Source: Streptosporangium roseum DSM 43021 (GTDB lineage: Bacteria; Actinomycetota; Actinomycetes; Streptosporangiales; Streptosporangiaceae). Taken from it: a DNA stretch of 64,000 nt. Where the stretch lies: assembly GCF_000024865.1 (NCBI RefSeq), contig NC_013595.1, positions 4,030,001 to 4,094,000 on the forward strand, written 5' to 3'. The position numbers and the translations under genes are program-made. This document shows, one piece after another, positions 25,700 through 33,972 of the stretch; the first letter of the stretch is position 1, and the number at the start of each line of letters is the position of its first letter. Under the pieces are notes generated by a model. That model worked only from the letters and a program-made list of their open reading frames with translations, did not search any database and was not told the DNA's origin.

Positions 25700-26452
25700 T
25701 CATAGGGCCCGCAAGCCACCACCATCTACGGCGAGCATCGTTCCCGTCAGGTACGAGGCCGCCGGCGAGAGCATGAAGGCGGCCACCCGGCCGAACTCCT
25801 CGGGCTCCCCGTACCGGCGGAGCGGTAGATTCTCCGGGATGGTCACGCCGCCGGTCAGGTCCGGCCGCCCGAGGTCGGCGGTGCGGTCCGTCCGGATCCA
25901 GGCCGGCAGCAGGCCGTTGACCCGGATCCCCCGCGGCCCCAGTTGATCGGCCAGAGACTTGGCGACCATGGCCAACCCCGGGCGCAGGCCGTTGGAGATG
26001 TCGAGATTCGGTATCCCGGCGCGTACCGCAGTGGACAGCACGGCCAGGATCGAGCCGCCCGGGCCGAGGCTGCCCGCGACCGCGCGCATCAGCCGTACCG
26101 GCCCGAGGAAGATCTCATCGAAGGCGCTTCCCCACTGCTCGTCGGTGATCGTCTCGACGCGTCCCGGCGACGGGCCTCCCGTGTTCACCAGTGCCCCGTC
26201 GAGACGCCCGAAGGTGTCGAGGGCGGCGGTGACCAGCGCCGTCGCGGTCTCCGGCGCGGACAGATCAACGTGCAGGCCGATGCCGCGGCCCGGTCCGGGC
26301 AGCCGGACGGCCGCCTGCTCGGCGGCGCCCGCGGTGCGTGCCGCGAGCACGACGTGCGCTCCCTCGGCCGCGAGCACCTCGGCCGTCGCCCGGCCGAGCC
26401 CGCGCGACGCTCCGCCCACGATGTACACCCGCCCGGCCAGCTTCAGGTCCAC
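25700..26452 (-). CDS. BacG-like atypical SDR
   Basis: A 250-aa short-chain dehydrogenase. GGASRGLGRA (residues 13-22) binds NAD(P)H, and NTGGPSPG stands where NNAG is usual. At the active site LDISNGLRPGLAMVAKSLAD has Ser-Asn instead of Tyr and no normal Lys. The B. subtilis bacilysin enzyme BacG also lacks the Tyr (NSMMNAALI at that place), and BacG performs conjugate reduction of dihydro-hydroxyphenylpyruvate to the tetrahydro compound. With BacA and BacB homologues in the same operon, that role is the best guess. The GTG start overlaps the previous gene by 10 nt. The alternative is an alcohol dehydrogenase of BacC type, but the missing Tyr argues against it. Confidence 0.8.
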   Translation of the reverse strand: MDLKLAGRVYIVGGASRGLGRATAEVLAAEGAHVVLAARTAGAAEQAAVRLPGPGRGIGLHVDLSAPETATALVTAALDTFGRLDGALVNTGGPSPGRVETITDEQWGSAFDEIFLGPVRLMRAVAGSLGPGGSILAVLSTAVRAGIPNLDISNGLRPGLAMVAKSLADQLGPRGIRVNGLLPAWIRTDRTADLGRPDLTGGVTIPENLPLRRYGEPEEFGRVAAFMLSPAASYLTGTMLAVDGGGLRAL

Positions 26453-27204
26453 GGCTCACCCTCCGTCCGGCGGGTCGGTGAGCCTGGGCTGTGCCTGAGC
26501 CGCCGGTACAGCTCGGCCGAGCCGATCGCGGCGGGCAGGCCGCCCGCGATGCGAATCGCCGCGCCCGCCGGGCCGCACCGCTCCTCTGTCTCGTCGGTGA
26601 GCACCACCACGATCCGGTCCTCGTTCTCCCCGTCGTCGGGTTCCGCGCTCGCGCCGGCGCAGTAGGAGATCCACCGCGCCTGCCGCGCCGCCAGATCCGC
26701 GGCGATGTCCGCGGGCAGGCCGTGTTCGGTGAGCAGGCGCCGCGCGAGTGCTGTCGCGAACTCGGCCGGGAACCCGGCCGCCTCCGGTCGGGCGGACGGG
26801 ATGATCTCCTCGACCCAGCCGGCGTCGGCACAGTACTTCCGCGTGGTTTCGCGCATGAGGTCCGCCACGGTGGCGGAAGTCGGGACGGACGGGTCGAACA
26901 CGACGGCCCGGCCGCTCACGTGCGCCGGCAGCCGCCTCAGCGTGGCCCGTACCAGGGAGACGGCCGAGCAGTGGCCGAGCAGCAGATAGGGCGGTCCGCC
27001 GAGGGACTGTGCCACGGCGGCCCAGTGGCGGGCCTGGGCGTCCACCGGCACCACCTCCTCGTGCAGCCCCGAATGCTCCAGAGGGTCCACGACGTGGTCG
27101 ACACGGGCCCCGAAGCGGTCGCTGAGCGGCCGGAAGGAGACCGGCGGCGTCTGGGTGGAGAACTCGAAGCGGACGATCGTCGCCGGAGACTCGATGGGCC
27201 GCAT
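26443..27204 (-). CDS. Thioesterase-like alpha/beta hydrolase with Cys at nucleophile position
   Basis: A 253-aa protein with the outline of NRPS/PKS thioesterases. PYLLLGHCSAVSLVRATLRR (about residues 72-91) occupies the nucleophile elbow, but the GxSxG motif reads G-H-C-S-A. VVFDPSVPT carries the expected Asp. Near the C-terminus, where thioesterases have GGH, this protein reads IAGGLPAAIGSAELYRRL, so the His seems absent. It starts 2 nt after the ATP-grasp stop. It may edit or hold a thioester-bound intermediate, be a non-hydrolytic acyl shuttle, or be inactive. The assignment rests on motif positions only. Confidence 0.65.
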   Translation of the reverse strand: MRPIESPATIVRFEFSTQTPPVSFRPLSDRFGARVDHVVDPLEHSGLHEEVVPVDAQARHWAAVAQSLGGPPYLLLGHCSAVSLVRATLRRLPAHVSGRAVVFDPSVPTSATVADLMRETTRKYCADAGWVEEIIPSARPEAAGFPAEFATALARRLLTEHGLPADIAADLAARQARWISYCAGASAEPDDGENEDRIVVVLTDETEERCGPAGAAIRIAGGLPAAIGSAELYRRLRHSPGSPTRRTEGEPWT

Positions 27205-27206
27205 GC

Positions 27207-28442
27207 CTACCCCACCTCCGCCCGGTAGACGTACTCCACCCGGAGAACCCGCGTGATTTCGTCCAGGGTGGCGGAGAGCTGTCCGTGGTCTTCCACCGCG
27301 CCCGCGACAAGGCCCAGGTTGCCGTGGTAGCCCGCCCTCCAGTCGACCTCCGCGCCGGGCAGCGCGGAGATCCGGACCTGTTCCACGCCGGGTACGCGCC
27401 CGAGGTCCTCCACCCCTCGGATGCCGGCCACCCGCACCGCCCCGGCCCGCGGCAGGACGAGCCGCTGGAACGCCACGCAGGAGTAGGACAGCGTGCGCGG
27501 CGTCGCCGTGCCCAGTGCCGCGGCGAGGGCGAGCCGTACCGGGTCGACGCCGGCCGCCCGGCGCAGCAGCGGCGCCACGAAGCCACCCAGCCTGCCGTTG
27601 ACCTCGATGACGCGCGGCCCCGTCGCGGTGAGCTTCAGCTCGGTGTGGACCAGCCCCGAGGTGACGCCCAGGGCCCGGATCGCCCGATGGGCGAGCTCGG
27701 CCGCGGCCGAGACGGTCTCCGGCCTCAGCGTCGCGGGGACGAAAAAGCCCGTCTCCCGGTACGGGGCCTCCAGCGGCAGCCGACCGGTGACCGCCAGCGG
27801 CCGAGGATGGCCGCCGGTCACCAGTGTCTCCACCGAGACGTAGTCGCCCCAGGCCGGACCGGCCACGCTCGTGTCGCCGGACAGTTGCTCCTCGACGATG
27901 TACGCCGTCCCCGGCCGGTCGGCCAGCAGCTCTCGAAGCAGCGCGGACCCCGCCGGGACGTCGGACACCGGGTAGGTGTCGCGGCTTCCCGATCCGGAGA
28001 CCGGCTTGACGACCGCCGGCACCCCGACGCTACGCAGAGCCGGCCCCACGTCCGCCGACGAGCTGACCCGCGCGTGCCGCACCGACTCCGCTCCCGCCGC
28101 CGCGAGCACGGCACGCTGCACCGACTTGTCGGTGAGCGCGGTGGCCGCGGCGGAGCTGTGGTACTCCAGGCACAGCTCTTCGGCGATCGCGGCGGCCTGG
28201 CCGATTCCCGCATCGCTGAAAGAGACGATGCCCCGAGCCCCCAGCCGCCGCAGATCGCCGGCGTCGTCGAGGTCGACCGCGGGCCCCAGCAGCTCGAACA
28301 GCTCGATCAGCCGGGTGGACACGGAGGGATCGGAGCGCCGGTAGGCGAACAGCGGGCGGCAGAGCCCGGCCGCCGCGTCGGCGACTTCCATGGGAGAGGC
28401 GGACCCCGCGCCTCCGACGACGAGGACCACCGGAAGCGTCAT
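27207..28442 (-). CDS. ATP-grasp ligase (BacD-type amino acid or peptide ligase)
   Basis: A 411-aa ATP-grasp enzyme. The N-terminal Rossmann-like domain begins VVLVVGGAGS. The ATP-binding core has VVKPVSGSGSRDTYPVSDV and EEQLSGDTSVAG. The Mg-binding signature TELKLTATGPRVIEVNGRLG lies near residues 275-295. Enzymes of this class, such as bacilysin ligase BacD, activate a carboxylate as acyl phosphate and join it to an amine. In an operon with no NRPS condensation domain, this is the obvious peptide-bond former. It starts with an ATGA overlap on the NRPS stop. Confidence 0.87.
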   Translation of the reverse strand: MTLPVVLVVGGAGSASPMEVADAAAGLCRPLFAYRRSDPSVSTRLIELFELLGPAVDLDDAGDLRRLGARGIVSFSDAGIGQAAAIAEELCLEYHSSAAATALTDKSVQRAVLAAAGAESVRHARVSSSADVGPALRSVGVPAVVKPVSGSGSRDTYPVSDVPAGSALLRELLADRPGTAYIVEEQLSGDTSVAGPAWGDYVSVETLVTGGHPRPLAVTGRLPLEAPYRETGFFVPATLRPETVSAAAELAHRAIRALGVTSGLVHTELKLTATGPRVIEVNGRLGGFVAPLLRRAAGVDPVRLALAAALGTATPRTLSYSCVAFQRLVLPRAGAVRVAGIRGVEDLGRVPGVEQVRISALPGAEVDWRAGYHGNLGLVAGAVEDHGQLSATLDEITRVLRVEYVYRAEVG

Positions 28443-30226
28443 GGCGTCCCCTCCAGCTCGTGGCCGGCGTTCCGGCGCAGGTGGTCCGCCAGGTCGCTGA
28501 ACGCCGCCAGCTCGCGGTGAGTGTAGAGCGAGTCGGCGGCCAGCGGGATCCCGAGCCGGGCGCGTACCTTGGCGATGACCTTGGCCGCGTCGAGGGAGTG
28601 GCCTCCGAGCCGGAAGAAGTCGTCCTGCGGCCCGGGAGCGACGCCGAGCGTCTCCGTCCAGATGGCGGCGACGGCGTGCTCGGTCGCGGTGGCCGGCGTA
28701 CGGGCGGCGACGGCGTGCTCGGTCGCGGTGGCCGGCGTACGGGCGGCGCCACCCGTCCAGTCCACGCGGGACGCCAGCGCGGCTCGATCGATCTTGCCGT
28801 GCGAGGTCAGCGGCAGGCGCTCCACGGCCTGGAACCGGGTCGGGATCATGTAAGGCGGGAGCCGGTCGGCGAGCCGGACGCGCAGCTCGGTCTCCGTCGC
28901 CGTTCCGCAGTGGAATCCGACGAGCACGGGGCCGGTGGCGCCGTGCGCGACGACGACGGCCGCCGCCGACACCGCAGGGCAGTCGAGCAGCGCCGCCTCG
29001 ATCTCCCCGGGGTCGATCCGGTACCCCCGGATCTTGACCATGCCACCTCGCCGTCCGACGAACTGCCACTGCCCGTCGGGACGCCGCAGGCATACGTCTC
29101 CGGAGCGGTACCAGGTGGATCCCGCGCGGCGGACGAATCGCCCGGCGGTGAGCTCCGGATCGCCGAGGTAGCCGAGGGCGAGGGCGCCGCCGCCGATCCA
29201 CAGCTCCCCCTCCACCCCCTCGCCGGTGATCACGGTGCCGTCGGTGGCGACCAGCATCAGCTCGACCCCGTCGACGGGAGACCCGATCGGCGGCAGTCCG
29301 GTGGGGACCTGCCGGCGCAGGTCCTCGGTGGCGGTGGTGACCACCGTCGCCTCGGTCGGGCCGTACTCGTTGAACACCGCGGCCGGGAAGTCCGGGGGTG
29401 GCCAGCGCCGGAGCTGGTCCCCGGCCACGATGAGCGTCCGCAGCGTGCGGGCCGCGTCCGGCTCGGCCAGCAGCCCTTCGGCCAGCGCCGTGGTGAGGAA
29501 GCTCTGGGTCACCGCGTGCCGGGCCAGCGTCGCGCGGACCACGTCCAGGTCCCGGACGACGTCGACGGGCGGCAGGGCCAGCCGCGCTCCGGCGTACAGC
29601 GCCGACCAGATCTCCTTGACGGAGCTGTCGAAGCCCAGCCCGGCGAACGCCGAGACCGTGTCCCGGGGGCCGGTGCCGTACTTCTCCCGATGCCAGGCGA
29701 GCATCCGGGCCAGGCTCCGGTGGCCCACCATGACGCCCTTCGGGACGCCCGTGCTTCCGGAGGTGAAGATCAGATATGCGACGGCGTCGGGATCGGTGGT
29801 CATCTCCGGGGCCTCCGTGGCTCCGGTGGCGGGTTCGAGGAGGACGGGGACGCCGGCGGGCACCCGACCGGCCAGGTCGGGGCAGGTGACGACGGCGGAC
29901 ACGCCCGCCGCGGCGACGATGGCCTCGACTCTGCCGCGCGGGGTGTCGGGATCCATCGGCAGGCAGGTCGCGCCCGCGAGCCAGACGCCCAGCTGCGCGG
30001 CCACGGTGCCCGGGTCGCGGCCGCGCAGGACGGCGACCGGCCCTTCGGGGGATCGCGCCATCCCGTCGTCGGCGGCGGCGGTGCGGCGGATGGCCGCGGC
30101 CCAGCCGGCCGCCTGCCGGACGAGACCGGCATACGTCAGCTCCTCCTGCCCGGCGACGACGGCGATCCGCCCGGGAGAGTCGCGCGCGTGACGGAGGACG
30201 GCGGCGAGTGTGGAATGCCGTGACAA
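28439..30226 (-). CDS. NRPS module, adenylation plus carrier (A-T)
   Basis: A 595-aa protein from a TTG at 30226 that follows AGGAGA by 5 nt; longer frames upstream overlap the MFS gene and make no sense. The adenylation core motifs are complete: LTYAGL, LIFTSGSTGVPKG (about residue 150), NEYGPTEATV, GELWIGGGALALGY, YRSGDV, and the C-terminal GKIDRAAL. The carrier domain has DDFFRLGGHSLDAAK with the phosphopantetheine Ser near 543. The specificity loop reads GFDSSVKEIW, with Asp at code position 1 (an amino acid substrate) and an unusual Lys at the third position. No condensation domain. Substrate not predictable by eye. Confidence 0.92.
   Translation of the reverse strand: MSRHSTLAAVLRHARDSPGRIAVVAGQEELTYAGLVRQAAGWAAAIRRTAAADDGMARSPEGPVAVLRGRDPGTVAAQLGVWLAGATCLPMDPDTPRGRVEAIVAAAGVSAVVTCPDLAGRVPAGVPVLLEPATGATEAPEMTTDPDAVAYLIFTSGSTGVPKGVMVGHRSLARMLAWHREKYGTGPRDTVSAFAGLGFDSSVKEIWSALYAGARLALPPVDVVRDLDVVRATLARHAVTQSFLTTALAEGLLAEPDAARTLRTLIVAGDQLRRWPPPDFPAAVFNEYGPTEATVVTTATEDLRRQVPTGLPPIGSPVDGVELMLVATDGTVITGEGVEGELWIGGGALALGYLGDPELTAGRFVRRAGSTWYRSGDVCLRRPDGQWQFVGRRGGMVKIRGYRIDPGEIEAALLDCPAVSAAAVVVAHGATGPVLVGFHCGTATETELRVRLADRLPPYMIPTRFQAVERLPLTSHGKIDRAALASRVDWTGGAARTPATATEHAVAARTPATATEHAVAAIWTETLGVAPGPQDDFFRLGGHSLDAAKVIAKVRARLGIPLAADSLYTHRELAAFSDLADHLRRNAGHELEGTP
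28665..28748 (-). repeat. 39-bp tandem duplication in the A-T linker
   Basis: Two perfect 39-bp units (28665-28703 and 28704-28742) plus 6 bp of a third encode ARTPATATEHAVA twice, between the adenylation and carrier domains. It is in frame and lengthens only the linker and the first carrier helix region. Confidence 0.9.
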
Positions 30227-30267
30227 TAGGTTCTCCTGAAAGGCGATGGGCGAGAGGGACCCGCGGG

Positions 30268-31515
30268 TCAGGTCTCGTGGATCAGGGCGCGGTGCGCAGC
30301 CGGGGCGATCCGCGCGGTCCGCGCGGCCCAGGCGGTCACCGGCCGGACGCAGGCCGCCGCGATCGCGTAGGCGGCGGCCATCACCAGCCAGCCCCACCCG
30401 CGCAGGGCGAACACCAGGCCGACGAGGACGACGGGGGCCGCGACCTTCTCGACGTTGTCTCCGAGCCGGAACAGCGCAAGGTAGGCGCCTCGGGACCCGG
30501 CGGGCGACAGCTCGTTCGACAGCCCCCAGAACCCGGCGACATGCCAGAGCTCGGCGCAGGTCAGGGCGGCGGTGCCGGCTGCCAGGAGGGCCACCGCGGT
30601 CCCGTCGGGGACATACTGCGTGCCCGCGAACACCAGGCTGCAGGCGCACAGCGCAAGCGCGGCGCGCCTCAGCCGGGCTGCGGCGCCCGGCAGGTCGTCG
30701 GCCCCTCGCGCGAAGGGCACCTGCAGCAAGATCACCATCGCGGTGTTGAGGGTGAACAGCACCGCGACGACCGAAGGTCGCACGCCCGCGATCTCCATCG
30801 CCCAGGCGGGCAGGAGCAGCGCGAGCACCGTCCTGTTCGTCGCGAGGAAGCCGGACAGCAGGGACAGCGCCAGCACCGGCCGGTCCCCGATCAGCGCCTG
30901 CCGTCCCCTCGGGCGCGACCCTCCTCCGGCCCGTTCCGCGTCGGGCAACCTGGCGATGAACCAGGCGTCCAGCAGCAGGGTGAGGGCGTTGCCGAGGGCG
31001 AGGCCGACGTAGGCCCGCGGCGAGTCCAGCAGCAGTACGGCCGACGCCCCGAGTGAACCGGCCGCGATGCCCGCGTTCAGGGCGACCCGCATGTGCGCCT
31101 GCGCCTTGAGCCGGGTCTCCCGGGGCAGCACCTCCAGCGTGTACGTGCTGCGCCCCGCCGCGGCGGCCGACTCGGCGACGCCGAAGGCGGCCATCAGCGC
31201 GAGGAAGCCGGCGAACCCGGTGATGAAGGGATACAAGGCGAACAGGACCGCCTTGGCCAGGATGGACCAGAGCCAGAGCCGGCGCGGCGACACCCGGTCC
31301 GCCACCGTCCCCAGCGGAACTCCTGTGGCGAGCGCCACGATGCCCGATACCGATAATCCCGCCCCCGCCTGGGCCACGGAGAGGTGCAGGTGCTTGATGG
31401 TGAACACGGTGCCGGCGGCGATGAAGAAACCGGTCCCGATCGAGGTGAGGCCCACCTGCAGGACGAGCCTGCCGGCCAGGTGGTCGCCGAAGACCCGTTC
31501 GAGCAGGGACCTCAA
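30268..31515 (-). CDS. MFS exporter of the biosynthetic operon
   Basis: A 415-aa major facilitator protein from a TTG at 31515 that overlaps the thioesterase stop (TTGA). It has about twelve hydrophobic segments. The loop after TM2 reads GTVADRVSPRRLW and TM4-5 carry a weak antiporter pattern (FGVAESAAAAGRSTYTLEVL). The long upstream extension of the frame is only shadow sequence. Its place inside the operon suggests product export and self-protection, as BacE does in bacilysin producers. Confidence 0.88.
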   Translation of the reverse strand: MRSLLERVFGDHLAGRLVLQVGLTSIGTGFFIAAGTVFTIKHLHLSVAQAGAGLSVSGIVALATGVPLGTVADRVSPRRLWLWSILAKAVLFALYPFITGFAGFLALMAAFGVAESAAAAGRSTYTLEVLPRETRLKAQAHMRVALNAGIAAGSLGASAVLLLDSPRAYVGLALGNALTLLLDAWFIARLPDAERAGGGSRPRGRQALIGDRPVLALSLLSGFLATNRTVLALLLPAWAMEIAGVRPSVVAVLFTLNTAMVILLQVPFARGADDLPGAAARLRRAALALCACSLVFAGTQYVPDGTAVALLAAGTAALTCAELWHVAGFWGLSNELSPAGSRGAYLALFRLGDNVEKVAAPVVLVGLVFALRGWGWLVMAAAYAIAAACVRPVTAWAARTARIAPAAHRALIHET

Positions 31516-32594
31516 CGGGAGGCTCCCGCTCCGCGCGTGCTCAGCAGCAGCCTCCCGGCCAGACCGGACACGCCGGGCTCGACCAGCGCGTCCGAACCGG
31601 GTATCGGCGTCAGCACGAGGGAGGAGGCGATCCCCTTCCACTCGTGGAGGAGGCGCTCGCGGTAGCGGGGGCTGCGCTCGGTGCTGTAGACGACCTCGAT
31701 CTCGCCCGGATACGGCTCGGTGATCTCGTAGGCGTCCATGGCCGCGGCGTGTGCCCTGCGGATCGACAGGTATCCCAGGAGCATCTCAGCGGTCGTGCCC
31801 GGTGGGATCCGCCCCTTGCGCAGCCCGCAGTCGAGCATGTATCGGATCCGATCCGCGGGAGACAGGGACAGGTAGTGCTCTCGGCTGTCGACCATCGTCC
31901 ACAGCGCGGGGAACAGTTCGGCCACCTCGTCGACCTCCTCCTCTCCCTCGCGGGTGGCCGGATCGATCAGGGTGAGGCCGGCGACCGTCCCGCCCTGACG
32001 CCGCAGCGCGTGCGCGATCTCCAGGGCGACGAACGCGCCGAAGCACCAGCCCGCCAGATAGTAGGGGCCCCGCGGGTCGCGGGTGGCGATCTCGCGTGCG
32101 TAGCGGGCACCCATCTCGGTCAGGCAGACGGCCGGCACCGGATCGCGGCCAAGAGCGGGCGACTGAACGCCGCACACGGTGACGTCACTTCCGAGACGCT
32201 GGCTGAGCTGGAGGTACCTGACCGCGGTCCCGGCAAGGACGTGCGCGCAGTAGAGCGTCGGCGCATCATCCGCCGGGCTGCGGCTCAGATCGAACAAGAT
32301 CGGCTGGGGAGCGGTCGCCCCGCCGCTGCGGAGCACTCCGGCCAGATCCAGGAACCGGGGACTGCGATAGACGACGCCGGGTTCGAGCCGGATCCCGAAG
32401 TGCCGCCTGAGCCGGGCCACGACCACGGCGGCGAGCAGGGAATCTCCGCCCACCGCGAAGAAGTCGTCCTCGATGCCCAGGTCATCCCGCTTCAGCAGGT
32501 CCTGCAGAATGACCAGGAGTTCAAGCTCGAACTCGTCTCGGGGCGCCCGCCGTCCGCGCTCGGCGACGTCCGCTCCGGAGGCGCGCGGCCTCAC
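31512..32594 (-). CDS. Carrier-thioesterase didomain (T-TE) with Cys nucleophile
   Basis: A 360-aa protein from a GTG at 32594 overlapping the bicupin stop (GTGA). Residues about 20-95 form a carrier domain with DDFFAVGGDSLLAA (Ser near 53). Residues 115-355 form a type I thioesterase: TLYCAHVLAGTAVRYLQLSQ, GVQSPAL, GPYYLAGWCFGAFVALEIA and LTLIDPATREG. The elbow is G-W-C-F-G, so the nucleophile is Cys rather than Ser (near 185). The usual C-terminal PGxH reads PGSDALVEP, with Asp in place of His. Cys thioesterases are known in some NRPS pathways that release strained rings. The protein should receive the chain made with the A-T module and the ATP-grasp ligase. Confidence 0.88.
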   Translation of the reverse strand: MRPRASGADVAERGRRAPRDEFELELLVILQDLLKRDDLGIEDDFFAVGGDSLLAAVVVARLRRHFGIRLEPGVVYRSPRFLDLAGVLRSGGATAPQPILFDLSRSPADDAPTLYCAHVLAGTAVRYLQLSQRLGSDVTVCGVQSPALGRDPVPAVCLTEMGARYAREIATRDPRGPYYLAGWCFGAFVALEIAHALRRQGGTVAGLTLIDPATREGEEEVDEVAELFPALWTMVDSREHYLSLSPADRIRYMLDCGLRKGRIPPGTTAEMLLGYLSIRRAHAAAMDAYEITEPYPGEIEVVYSTERSPRYRERLLHEWKGIASSLVLTPIPGSDALVEPGVSGLAGRLLLSTRGAGASR

Positions 32595-33298
32595 GCGGGC
32601 TCTCCCGCCGTAGGGACGGAGGCGAGCAGAGGGGAGCCGTCGTCCGCGGGTCTGTGGTAGCGAGGCGGGATGAAGGCCACGAAGTTGAGGCTCGATTCGG
32701 CGGAGTCGTTGACCGCGCTGTGGCTCACCATCGGAGCCGCGTAGTAGGCGTCCCCCGGACCGTGCTCGTGCTCCTCGCCGCCGACGGTCATCCGGTAAGC
32801 GGCTCCGCCGATGACGTAGCCGATCTGCTCGTGACGGTGCCGGTGGTCCGGCATCTGACCGCCCGCCTCCAGCGTGCTGATCATGATTTCGAACCAGTCG
32901 CCGACGAAGAACTCGTTGAACAGCCCCAGTTTCGTCTTCTTCCGGTCGCCGAGCTCGATGAAGCCACTGGAGCAGGGCCTGTCGACCAGCCTCTTCAGAT
33001 CGATCGACACGGTCGGCTCGGAGGTCGGGTTGCGCGCCGCGTGCGGCACGCCCGGGGCGATCATGTAGGCGGTCCGGAGCGGCTCCATGACCCGCTCCTC
33101 CTCCCCGATCAGCAGCGTCAGCCGGCCCGAGACGAGGATGCCCGCCTGCGCCTCGTCGTGGCTGTGCGGCGGCAGGACCGCGCCCGGCGCGATCTCCACC
33201 ACCTGCACCAGGGTCTCGCCCGCGGCGAAGGCCCGGGCACGCACCCCTTCGGCCAGCTCCACTGACCGGAGCTGGGGGAACATCGTCGTGACGGTCAT
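32591..33298 (-). CDS. bacB: BacB-like bicupin isomerase
   Basis: A 235-aa protein with two cupin barrels. The first has PPHSHDEAQAGILVSG and VPHAARN; the second has MPDHRHRHEQIGYVIGG and SHSAVN, giving His clusters for two metals. FFVGDWFEIMIS and IPPRYHRP match the B. subtilis bacilysin isomerase BacB at the same positions and the same total length. BacB shifts the double bond of the BacA product to give the conjugated dihydro-hydroxyphenylpyruvate. GGAAAGGA precedes the ATG at 33298, which lies 2 nt after the BacA-like stop. Confidence in family is high; the exact isomer made is inference. Confidence 0.9.
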   Translation of the reverse strand: MTVTTMFPQLRSVELAEGVRARAFAAGETLVQVVEIAPGAVLPPHSHDEAQAGILVSGRLTLLIGEEERVMEPLRTAYMIAPGVPHAARNPTSEPTVSIDLKRLVDRPCSSGFIELGDRKKTKLGLFNEFFVGDWFEIMISTLEAGGQMPDHRHRHEQIGYVIGGAAYRMTVGGEEHEHGPGDAYYAAPMVSHSAVNDSAESSLNFVAFIPPRYHRPADDGSPLLASVPTAGEPA

Positions 33299-33300
33299 CG

Positions 33301-33918
33301 TCAGTCCTTTCCGGAGAAAACGGTCCAGCTGAGGTCCAGGGGGCCATGCACCGCGGCGAACTCCAGGCCGTAGTGGTCGGCGGAGCTGCCGTTGGTGATC
33401 GCCATGTCGGCGAGCCCGTCGTGGACGGACTGAGCGGCGACGCTGTTGGAGGAGGCGTTCATGACCGTGATCTCCGCCCCGCGGTGCCCCGCCCGCTCCA
33501 GCATCCGCTCCAGCAGGGGCAGGACTGCCGAGTGGCAGGCCACGGTCAGGCCGGCGCCGCCCCCCGTGACCCATCCCCTCCTCGTCACGAGCCCGTAGGG
33601 CGGAGTCTCGTGGAGGAAGATGTAACGCACGGCCGCTCGCGGCTCGGTGTAGAAGTAGTTGATGTTCCCGTACGCGTGCGGCACCACCAGCAGGTCGTCG
33701 TGACCGGCGAGTACCGAGTCGAACGCCTCTTCGAAGCTCGGGTGCAGATTCACCGACCCGCCGGAGGCGCCCAGGAAGCGCTCCAGGATGTAATCCGCCG
33801 CCAGCTCGCTGCTCGTCCGCTCGGGACCGAGCGTCGCGATGCGCTTCGCTCCGGATCGCCGCACGTAGCCGACGAACTCCTGATGACGGCAGTCACACGG
33901 GATGGGATGTGACGACAA
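33301..33918 (-). CDS. bacA: BacA-like non-aromatising prephenate decarboxylase
   Basis: A 205-aa protein starting at a TTG (33918) behind GGGGGA. TLGPERTSSELAADY, then LLVVPHAYGNINYFY, HETPPYGLVTRRG, MNASSNSVAAQSVHDGLADM and DLSWTVFSGKD, follow B. subtilis BacA segment by segment and match its length (204 aa). It lacks the ACT domain of prephenate dehydratase. BacA removes CO2 from prephenate without aromatisation, giving a dihydro-hydroxyphenylpyruvate, the first committed step to bacilysin and to tetrahydrotyrosine-type amino acids. In this operon it defines the precursor: the shikimate pathway via prephenate. Confidence 0.92.
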   Translation of the reverse strand: MSSHPIPCDCRHQEFVGYVRRSGAKRIATLGPERTSSELAADYILERFLGASGGSVNLHPSFEEAFDSVLAGHDDLLVVPHAYGNINYFYTEPRAAVRYIFLHETPPYGLVTRRGWVTGGGAGLTVACHSAVLPLLERMLERAGHRGAEITVMNASSNSVAAQSVHDGLADMAITNGSSADHYGLEFAAVHGPLDLSWTVFSGKD

Positions 33919-33972
33919 TTGTCCCCCATGATGTCGTGCCGGCCCTTCGGCCGGGGTGAACGGCGACGGCGC

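Noticed and set aside
30268..31641. Start of the MFS gene at 31641
   Set aside because: The extra 42 codons lie inside the thioesterase gene in another frame. The TTG at 31515 has a ribosome site and the same overlap style as the neighbouring genes.
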